Positions 55,560 to 64,000 of a stretch of 64,000 nucleotides of DNA are shown here, piece after piece. The notes below the pieces were generated by a model. That model searched no databases. It was given only the letters and a program-made list of their open reading frames with translations, and was not told the origin of the DNA. The translations under genes were made by a program, and so were the position numbers. Source of the DNA: Silene latifolia (lineage: Eukaryota > Streptophyta > Magnoliopsida > Caryophyllales > Caryophyllaceae); NCBI RefSeq assembly GCF_048544455.1, contig NC_133538.1, forward strand, positions 6,416,658 to 6,480,657, read 5' to 3'. Every line of letters begins with the position of its first letter. Position 1 is the first letter of the stretch.

Positions 55560-56921
55560 TGATGTGAACATTATTTGCGCACATTTAGTCCCCTAATTGA
55601 GCCTATTTTGCATACTATTATAGCATTTTATGGCCATTTTATCCGTCAAAACCTTCCTATTTGCTTTTCTATCGCATTTCATATGTTTTGTAGAAAAGGA
55701 GATAATAAGGCGGAAATTCCCGTCTTTCGTGCACATTTGGAAGCTACTTGACGATAATATATGGACTAGTATGAAGAGGAAGCAAGGACTAAAGACCAAT
55801 CCCGCAAGAATAAAATGGAAATGAGCAAAAAGGGAAGAAAAGAAGAAGAACCACTGCTGAAGAACAATCCGAGCGGATTGTCTCAAATCCGCCCGTCTCC
55901 ACTAAGCAATCCGAGCGTCCCCGCTCGAGAATCCGCTCGGATTCATCCACCCGAATCCGCCCGGATTCTCTTGAATCCGCTCGGATTCCTTTGCCAGATT
56001 CCGCCCGTCCCCGACTCCAATACGCACGGACTCTTTCACAAAGATGATTTCGTTCTTCAAGCTTTCATGAAAGACTCCCTTCCTTCAAGAAATACCGGAG
56101 TCTCCCTGCTCAAATCTCAAAAGTGTAATTACTAGTTTAGCCCTTAGTTAACCCTAATGCATCCACCTAATTTCCACTATAAATACCCCATCTTTGTAAT
56201 TAATCAAGTGTGGGGTTTTTAGGAGGAAACTCTCTTAGATTAGATTAGGAGTAGATTAGAATAGATTACTCTTTAATCTTTCCACAAATTACACATTAAT
56301 CGCTCTTTAATTATTGTTCAAGTTTATTATTCAAGTTTATTATTGGGTAATTGAAGATTATTGGGTTATTATTGGGAGATTGACAACCTTCCATCAATCA
56401 ATCAAGTTTCTTCTATTATTCTTTGCTTTATTATTTGGATCACCTTAAGTTGGTATAATTCCTTTACTCTTTAATCTTTATTGTTCATTTCTTCATTATA
56501 TTATCATGTTTATACTTGTCGTGATGATTGACACCATTAATGACATGTTTTCCATGATAATGAGTGAGTAGTTTCTTTAGCTAGGATTAATGGGTAATTA
56601 GGGAAAACCAACATGGGATTGATTCATGCTTAATCTAATATGTTTTCATGATTAAATTGCTTGCTTGTTGTGATGTCAACTTTATGCACATGTTATGTTT
56701 GATGAAATGCCAAGCCTATGAATCCTTGCATTTACAACCATCTCTTATCTACTCAACTTAACTTGTAAGATATAAACCAACTCGAGTCTTGTTAGACCAT
56801 GCATAGAAGTTGATTAGGAGGAAAGTAAGTCGACTTGTAGGTGTTGTGCAATCTAATCGATACGGCTCCGGGACCCAACTCTTCCTAAGAACCGTAAGAT
56901 ATAACCGTAAGATATAACCCA
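55560..56921 (+). mobile_element. Gypsy-E 3' LTR, truncated at an inverted junction
   Basis: Nearly identical to the first 1340 bases or so of 48004-49679, with the array at 55865-56035 and the TATA box at about 56178-56188. It ends in a doubled cgtaagatataac (about 56893-56918) and then joins inverted LTR sequence. About 320 bp of the LTR end is missing. Confidence 0.88.
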
Positions 56922-59900
56922 ATTCTTGTGGGATTGGTCTTTAGTCCTTGCTTCCTCTTCATACTAGTCCATCTAATATCGTCAAGTAGCTTCCAAATGT
57001 GCACGAAAGACGGGAATTTCCGCCTTATTATCTCCTTTTCTACAAAACATATGAAATGCGATAGAAAAGCAAATAGGAAGGTTTTGACGGATAAAATGGC
57101 CATAAAATGCTATAATAGTATGCAAAATAGGCTCAATTAGGGGACTAAATGTGCGCAAATAATGTTCACATCAAATATCCTCAAACCGAACCTTTACTCG
57201 TCCCGAGTAAAGAGGTGACTAAAACTAGACCTTTATTTAAACTATCCTACTAACATAGCCGATATGAGACAATTAGCGGGTCTCACTCCGCCCCTTCAAC
57301 TCACAACAAGACAACCATGAGGTAGGATGCCTTCTTGCAAGGCAAGGTGGGTCTTGCCAAAATGGCGACACATCCAAACATTTAAAGCACATAAAATCGC
57401 ATAATGGATGCATCTACAAAAAGAATAGCCACTTTCCTCATCTAAGTGGCGGAAATTATCTACAAGGGAAGCAATTCAAGGGTACACAATCCTTCGTAGA
57501 TGCAATTTGTTCAAACTACTAAGCCTAGAAGGATACCAATAAATCACCTCCAAGTTGTGTCAAGCTAGGGTACCTTTGTCCTCAATCGTTAAATGCTTTC
57601 GTCAAGAGTAGACTCCCTATGGTGTTAGAAACACTGGAGGATCGCGGAATTCCCCCTCTTGCCTAGACAAGAAGAAGGGTCGTCCCCTCTCTACCATGCA
57701 CAAAAATGGATATGATGGATAAAGGGATCGATAGATATTTGAGTTTCACTTTGGGAGTTTGCTTTTGTTTTTGTTTCTCCCCCCAATTTCTTGTGGCATA
57801 TAACATTTGAGAACGCTTTCTTTTTGCCATTTCTTTTTGATTTTTGGCTTTTCAACACTTGACAATTTTCAACTTTTTGCATTTTCTTTTGAACATTTTC
57901 AAAGTCACCCCAATTAGTAACGAGGGTGCCTTATATTTGAAGCTTTAGGAGTTCTATTTTTGCAAATTTTCTTTCACTTTTCATTTCTTTGAACTCAAAT
58001 TTGGACAATTTCTTTTTTTTTTTTTTTTTTTGTGCCCATTCCCTTTTGTGACAAAATGTGTGGTAGAACATGGATGAATGGATGGATGGATGCATGGTTT
58101 CAAGGGTCACCTTAGAATAAACGGTAGCCAAGGAGTTATCACACCACAAGGTACTCTTGACTAGGCCTTAATCCATGGGTCAAAGGATACTAGCATGACA
58201 CATCCTAGGGTGTTTTACAAGTATTCTAACAAGCAAAGTCTTAAGAAGAAAAAGCATCTACTAGGGCCTATATACACTTGTCAAACTTCCCAAATAGACG
58301 GTTTCACAAAATTTTTCTAACCATGCAAACTACATGCCATGATGCAACTAACATTTATACATCCTAATGCAAATGATTCTACCAACTAATATGCCAAATA
58401 AACTAAATGCAAGTCCTAAATTCACATTGTTATACCGCATCAATCAAAATAAAGCCACATAGTCATTAACATAAAGAGGAAAAAGGAGATTGGAAAGATC
58501 ATACCATGCGGTCTTCAATATCCTCATGTCTCGGATGTGGCGTAGTCAATCAATGTGAAAAAGGATGAACAAACACAATATATACAATAATATATACATG
58601 TCTACACTATAAAGGAAATGAACTTGTTTGGATTTTTCAATTTTTCAATTTTTTATGGTTTTTGATTTTATGAAATTAAAAGACATATTTTTGTGATTTT
58701 TCGAAATTTTTCAATTTTTATGCATTTTTGGAATATAAATTCCCATCCCCCACTTTATTTTGGACATTGTCCTCAATGTACATGTAGGAGTAGGAATAAA
58801 AAGGAGATACATGTTTTTGAATTTTTTTTTTTTTGATTAAATGCAATGATATGATATGAATGAATGCATGCTCTAACTAAATGCAATTCTATATGAGATA
58901 TATAACAAATGAATGCAATGTAAACTATACTATATGATGCATGATTTCTAGTAAACTATGGTCACCTATGATCAAACCTCCCCAAACCGATTTAAACACT
59001 ATTTCTAGTGTAGAAAAGAATAGGATTGGTCATTAGTGACTATGCATGAATTCTAGTCTATATGCAACTATCTACAGGAATTATATTACAATGCAACTAT
59101 ATTATATGAACTAACTAATGTAGATGCAATATGAAATATAATACAAATGTATGCAAAAGCTACACTAAATGCAATGTAAATGCAAAAGAGAGAGGGAGAG
59201 ATGGGTATCATACAAGTGGAAGTGGTGAAGTAGGCCCCTTTCACTCGTCATCCTCATCTTGGTCGTAGCCATAACCATGAGAGCTTCCGGCTTGATCATG
59301 TCCGGGTGCTTGGCCCCAATATCCTCCTTGGTCAAAATCTCCTCCTTGTCCCGAGTACCCTCCACCTTGGCTAGAATGCCCTCCATCGCCGCGACTCCAA
59401 GTTTGGTCCCCATAATTTGGGAACAAGAGCTCCGGTTGTGCCCAAGAGGGCTTAGGACCATTGGGGTCAATATACCCTTGTTGAGCCATGTTATAGTATT
59501 GGGGGTAGAGGGCTAAGTAGTTGTCTTCCCTCCCTTTATACACCCCAAGGTCCACTCTATTCATGAGTGCCATCAAATCATTAATACCCGGGGTATTGGG
59601 GATTGCCGGCTGAAATTCGGTATATGGAGTGGGGTAAGGTGGGATAGGGACGTAGGAAGGTGGGCGCATTTGTATACCCGGCCCTCCACGGGGTGGTTGA
59701 CGGCGTGGCTCTTCCCTTTGAGGGGGATTTTCAAGAATTTGGATATCAAGGAGGTAGCTTGGTGGAGGAGAGTATGGACTCAATCTTGGGTCAATGCCCG
59801 GTATCTTCCATCCTTCAAGGATCATCGAAGTGCAACCCTTGGTGTACCATTCCACACTCCCATCTTGAGTGTAGTTGCACCATCGGTGACTATAGAAGAT

Positions 59901-60471
59901 GGTGTGCTCATCAATCAAAGTCCTCCCTTCAAGAGGAATATAGGTTCCTCGGGCATTGAACCCGGGACAAAGGTGTTTAGCCAAAATTGTAATTAGACCT
60001 CCCATCACGAAGGTCTTAAGTTGAGATGTCCCTTGAGCAAAGTCATGGAACCTAGTGAGTATCTCAAGTGGCGTATTGAAATTATAACGCCTCACCGCTC
60101 GAACATTCAAATAAGACTCAAGAAAAGTTAAGTCGATGAGAGTACACCGATCTTGCTCGTACCTCCCATTGATGCACCCGGCTACAAAGCGCTTGGTGAA
60201 TCGAATCACCGGATGTTGGATAGCAAATGTATAGCAACGCTTTATATTGGTAAAGTTCCTCTCGGAGATAGCTTTCCAAAGAAAATCCACATTAAAATTA
60301 TCGGGCTTTTCGGTATAGTTGGTGGGTATTTCAAGACCAAAAACATAGGCAAATTCCTCAAGAGAAAGAACATGGTCTCGGTTGCATAACCTAAACTCCA
60401 TGCCTAAATTGTTGCGGGCATCCGCCATAATGCGAAGGCTACTCAAGAATTCAAGGGTGAGACTAAGGTAA
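56922..60471 (-). mobile_element. Gypsy-F, inverted partial copy of Gypsy-E
   Basis: In order from the left: the first 250 bp of an LTR (56922-57173), the polypurine tract and 3' region (57174-59240), and most of the second ORF (59241-60471), all on the minus strand. It matches 52254-55811 closely, forming an inverted repeat. Copia-C interrupts it at 60472; the remainder should lie beyond the window. Confidence 0.9.
59241..60471 (-). pseudogene. Gypsy-F second ORF, N-terminus cut off by Copia-C
   Basis: Open for about 410 codons, from YLSLTLEFLSS to the DQDEDDE end. It differs from the Gypsy-E protein by only a handful of residues, for example SERNF for SGRNF and RFTKRF for RFTERF. The first 100 or so residues are missing because Copia-C is inserted at the codons before YLSL. 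The apparent start at 60521 is translated Copia-C LTR. Confidence 0.88.
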
Positions 60472-60790
60472 TGTAGGGTAATATCCGTATAAAACCCATA
60501 ATTTGAAGGATTATAACGCAAATTTTATACGTGATTTATTGTCTTAAACGAAAACAACAAAGAGACGATAGAGATTAAGAATTAACCTTCGGTCCTAGTG
60601 CAAAATGGCAATGAGAGATCAAAGTAGATCTCCTCCTAAATGATGCACCCAAGATCGTCTGAGAAATGCCCTTGCGCTAGAATGAATCCTCTAATTGCCT
60701 TGCAATATTGAGAGGATTATTTTGTGAGTTTTTCTTTAGATGAGAGATCTAGGTTTAGAGAGGAAAAAAATCTCTCAAAACCCTAGTTGT
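60472..60790 (-). mobile_element. 3' LTR of Copia-C (start approximate)
   Basis: The end (TACCCTACA at 60472, minus strand) is firm because Gypsy-F homology stops there. The start lies in 60785-60815, just after the last RNase H codons; no clear polypurine tract is seen, and the C-terminus of pol looks shortened, so a small deletion is possible. Confidence 0.6.
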
Positions 60791-61818
60791 CATACAAATG
60801 ATTATCATGTGTAGCAATCTTTTCTATCACTACTTCCTGTTGCTCCACGTAATCTCTGATTAGATGAGCTTTCCGTTGTACATGTCTAGACGCGACATAA
60901 TATTCGGACTCAGTCGTAGAATCTGCTTTAACACTTTGTTTGGAACTCTTCCAGCTGACTGTAGTGCCATTAAGAGTAAAAACGAATCCAGACTGAGATT
61001 TCGAGTCATCTCGATCCATAAGTCAATGCCCAATCTTTAGTCCTCCGTAGGTACTTAAGAATGTTCTTGACAACCATCCAATGTGATTCACCTGGATGCT
61101 GTTGGAATCGACTTGTCATACTCAATGCATATGCCACGTCCGGACGTGTGCATATCATGGCATACATGATTCATCCTATATCCGAGGCATAAGGAATCCG
61201 TGTCATGCGCTCTTTCTCTTCCAGTGTCTCTGGTGACTGAGACTTGCTCAAATGCACCCCTGGAGCCATAGGAAGAAACCCCTTCTTGGAGTTAGTCATG
61301 CTGAATCTCTCTAGGACTTTGTCTATGTAAGACTCCTGACTGAGAGATAACATCCGTCGTGATCTATCTCGATAGATACGGATGCCTAGAATTCTTTGTG
61401 CCTCTTCCAGATCTTTTATCTGGAAATGGTTTTTCAACCATACTTTCACCGAAGTTAAGAGAGGTATGTCATTCCCAATCAGGAGTATGTCATCGACATA
61501 CAATATTAGGAAGACAATCTTGCTCCCACTCGACTTGATATAAAGACATGGTTCCTCGACCGATCGAGTAAATCCATTTTCTTTAATCACTTGGTCGAAG
61601 CGATGATTCCAACTCCGAGATGCTTGCTTAAGTCCATAAATGGAACGCTTAAGCTTGCACACTTTCTTAGGATGTTCTGGATCGACGAAACCTTCGGGTT
61701 GTACCATGTACAACTCTTCCTCCAAAAAGCCGTTTAAGAAGGCGGTTTTCACATCCATTTGCCAAATTTCATAGTCATGAAAAGCGGCGATCGCTAAGAT
61801 AATCCGAATGGAACGCAA
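60783..61818 (-). pseudogene. Copia-C reverse transcriptase and RNase H
   Basis: 61818-61171 holds RT: YEIWQMDVKTAFLNGFLEEE, LYGLKQ-type LKRSIYGLKQASRSW, and the catalytic YVDDILL (about 61481-61505). A TGA (61171-61173) ends it within the DIG.IMYA block. Between 61019 and 61171 the frame is lost (RPDV-type sequence remains). 61019-60783 is RNase H (DDSKSQSGFVF, KADSTTESEYY). The enzymes would make cDNA in the particle; this copy is inactive. Confidence 0.87.
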
Positions 61819-63183
61819 AGATGACTACGGGTGCAAAAATTTCATCTTAGTGCAAACCTGGCACTTGGGTGAAACCTTTAGCAACTAGTTGTGCTTTATA
61901 GATATCTTGTTGACCTTCCACAGAATGCTTTATCTTGTAAAGCCATTTGCATTGAAGGGGACGAACCTTAGCAGGTAAGTCAACAAGATCCCATACGTTG
62001 TTCTCATACATAGAGTCCATCTCGGATTGCATGGCCTCAAGCCATAGCTTTGAGTCGGAACTAGTCATGGCACCTTTATAGGTTGCGGGTTCACTACTCG
62101 TTAAGAGTAGAACGTCATCTGTGTCATGTTCCTCGACCATACCAATGTATCTGCCATGGGAGGAATAGAGACTCTTCCCGACCTCCTAGGTTCCTCATGA
62201 ATATTCACATAGCCGGGATTGAAGGAATTGGTTCCTCCAATGGTTGCTCGGTATTTGGTTCTGGAATCTCCGACAAGTCGAAGGTTCTATCACTCTTTGC
62301 ATTCTCGAGAAATTCCTTCTCTAAGAATGTCGCACTAGCCGCAACAAAAACACGTTGTTCGGTTGGCGAATAAAAGTAATGACCAAGTGTTCCTTTAGGA
62401 TAACCTATAAAGTATGTCTTGACCGATCGCGGGCCGAGCTTATCCTCGTGTCTCCACTTGACATAAGCCTCGCAGCCCCAAACCCGTATAAAGGACAAGT
62501 TAGGGACCGTTCCCTTCCATAGTTCATATGGAGTCTTGTCAACAGACTTTAGACGGACTTGATTAAGTATTAGAGCAGCGGTGACGAAAGAGCATAACCC
62601 CACAATGAGTCAGGCAACACGGTGTGGCTCATCATGGATCGAACCATATCAAGTAGTGTTCGATTTCTCCGTTCGGACACACCATTCACCGAGGTGTTCC
62701 AGGTGGAGTTAGCGTAGGGCAATCCCACCGTCTTTAAGGTGTTGATCAAACTCGTGAGAAAGATACTCGCCACCACGATCCGAGCGCAGATGTTTTAATC
62801 TTTACTCGCCCGATGGGTTCTGCCCGATTCTCGTATTCCTTTAATTTCTCAAAGGATTCACTTTTGTGCTTCATTAAGTAGACATAGCCATATCTACTTA
62901 AATCATCCGTGAAAGTGATGAAATACCTATAGCCTTCTCGTGCGGTGATTGACATAGGACCACATACATCCGTGTATATGAGTCCTAATAGGTCAGCAGC
63001 GCGCATTCCAACACCTTTGAAGGAAATCCGAGTCATTTTACCGATGAGACATGATTCACACGTGCCAAATGATTGAAAATCAAAGGCCGAGATAGCTCCA
63101 TTTTTAATGAGCCGTTTTTCACGCGTTCTCATTAATGTGTCCCATACGGCGTTACCATAGATACGTTTGATCTTTGTCACCAA
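61819..63183 (-). pseudogene. Copia-C integrase and start of RT, several frameshifts
   Basis: 63183-62746 has the integrase zinc-binding remnant (CESCLIGK) and first catalytic block (YTDVCGP, ITFTDDLSRYGYVYLM). 62776-62570 has VSERRNRTLLDMVRSMM, with the catalytic Glu. 62603-62205 has KTPYELWKG and WGCEAYVKW. 62140-61847 begins the RVT_2 region (EMDSMYENNVWDLVDLP). These four frames are offset from each other, so at least three breaks are present. The protein is a close relative of Copia-A pol. Confidence 0.85.
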
Positions 63184-64000
63184 CCTTTAACTTCTTATTC
63201 ATTACGTGTAATATTTCGGTGGTCTGATCTAAAACATAAATTCCATTCATGGAGACTTCCTTGCCAAAAATCATATCGTGTAATGAGAAAATGCAATTAT
63301 TATTCTCTATTACAAATGAAAAACCAAGTTTGTCAAGTGCGAAAATTGAAATAATGTTTTAGAAAGACTGGGTACATAATAGCGATTATATAAAAATAAC
63401 TCAAATCCGCTAGGAAGTCGGATCACGTATGTTCCCCTCGAGATGGCGACCAATCGTGCTCCATTCCCGATACGTTGTCCACCTCACCCTTTACGAGGGA
63501 TTCGATGTTTCGGAGCCCCCGCACATGATTACACAGATGAGAACCACAACCAGTATCTAGTACCCAAGTTCCGTAACTTGCGTGGTTAATCTCAATCATA
63601 TGAATAAAAGTAGGAAAGGATGAAGACATACCAACAGGTTTAACGCGACCTGCTTTTATGTCCTCATGGTAAACAGGACATGTACGCCTCCAATGCCCAG
63701 TCTTGTGGCAATGATGGCATTCCATGTTATCGGTTTTGCTCTTTGTCGTGTCTCGATGAGTTACTTGCCTCACCAGGCCCACTCTTACGACCACGACTTC
63801 TTGAACTTCGGTTTGACTATCGCTAGGTCTGCTTGAGCTTTGTCCTTACCCTTGCCCTTGTTTGTCACAACGAGAACATCTTGTTTCATGCTCCCACTGA
63901 ACTTCATGTCCTTCTCGGTGCATGCGAGAAGGGAGTGTATTCATGGGGACTTTTCTTCAAATCATTCATATAGTAATTCGCCCTAAAGAGCGCAAAACCA
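63184..64000 (-). pseudogene. Copia-C gag end, protease and pre-integrase region
   Basis: 63794-63423 has the CCHC knuckle (CHHCHKTGHWRRTC), the protease active site (WVLDTGCGSHLCNH) and the following linker. 63422-63184 reads as the pre-integrase region but with a one-base shift. 63795-64000 carries a Lys-rich gag C-terminal stretch with another shift. The knuckle-to-protease spacing matches Copia-A. Confidence 0.8.

Larger units (their letters stand above)
52254..60471. repeat. Large inverted repeat, arms about 3.55 kb
   Basis: Left arm 52254-55811 (Gypsy-E second ORF, 3' region, LTR start) and right arm 56922-60471 (Gypsy-F). The spacer 55812-56921 is the rest of the Gypsy-E 3' LTR. Arm identity is high throughout. 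Confidence 0.9.
60472..64000 (-). mobile_element. Copia-C, Ty1/copia element (3' part), running off the right edge
   Basis: On the minus strand: 3' LTR at the left (60472 to about 60790), then RNase H, RT, integrase, protease and gag end towards the right. The LTR ends ACCCTACA exactly where Gypsy-F stops. A presumed 5-bp target copy is ggtaa (60467-60471). The 5' LTR and most of gag are beyond 64000. Confidence 0.85.

Noticed and set aside
1..64000. Host genes, tRNA or rRNA genes
   Set aside because: Every long frame with a recognisable domain belongs to a transposable element. No tRNA cloverleaf or rRNA sequence was recognised by eye; tRNA-like matches are primer binding sites only.

Overview
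The window is plant nuclear DNA made almost entirely of nested and partly decayed retrotransposons. I recognise no host gene, rRNA or tRNA. Its families are typical of seed plants: Ty1/copia and Ty3/gypsy elements primed by initiator-Met or Asp tRNA, and L1-type LINEs with a CCHC ORF1 and an endonuclease/RT ORF2. A large, repeat-rich eudicot genome is likely. Caryophyllales (for example a Silene relative) is only a weak guess from the style of the TCGATCGA-bearing LTRs. Names below (LINE-A, Copia-A, Gypsy-A and so on) are mine.

Left part (1-12213). A 3' LTR enters from the left edge (48 to about 682). A poorly conserved stretch follows, with a transposase-like fragment, a possible Helitron end and a 34-bp-arm hairpin. 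Next comes LINE-A on the minus strand (2476-5979). Copia-A (plus strand, 5' LTR 5980-7227) sits just upstream of the LINE-A ORF2 start. Its gag-pol is open apart from one stop codon and a short LINE insertion (LINE-C, 11171-11409), and it is cut inside the reverse transcriptase at 12213.

Middle part (12214-39171). Gypsy-A interrupts Copia-A. Its 5' LTR is split by Copia-B (13357-34028, minus strand, 5-bp target duplication attag), a gag-only copia element with an intact gag ORF. LINE-B (20216-32060, 15-bp target duplication) lies in the Copia-B leader. Gypsy-B (23068-29376, target duplication acttc), an LTR element without recognisable gag or pol, lies in LINE-B ORF2. The order of insertion is therefore LINE-A, Copia-A, Gypsy-A, Copia-B, LINE-B, Gypsy-B. 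Gypsy-A gag-protease resumes at 34513 and is cut at about 37119 by Gypsy-C (Met-tRNA primed), which is itself interrupted at 39172.

Right part (39172-64000). Gypsy-D and Gypsy-E are related Athila-like elements arranged LTR, internal, LTR, internal, LTR, with the middle LTR (48004-49679) shared. Both lack RT, RNase H and integrase and carry a second ORF of the Athila ORF1 / plant transposon protein type. Gypsy-F (56922-60471) is a nearly identical inverted partial copy of Gypsy-E, giving arms of about 3.55 kb round a spacer of about 1.1 kb. Copia-C (minus strand, multiply broken) inserts into Gypsy-F at 60472 and runs off the right edge.

The most unusual signal is a set of short palindrome arrays. 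Units built on TCGATCGA (Gypsy-A, -B, -C) or AATCCGNNCGGATT (Gypsy-D, -E) sit just upstream of the TATA box in every gypsy LTR here whose promoter part is present. They recur inside two coding regions and upstream of a second, internal TATA box that precedes the Athila-type ORF. Each family has its own version of the palindrome arms.
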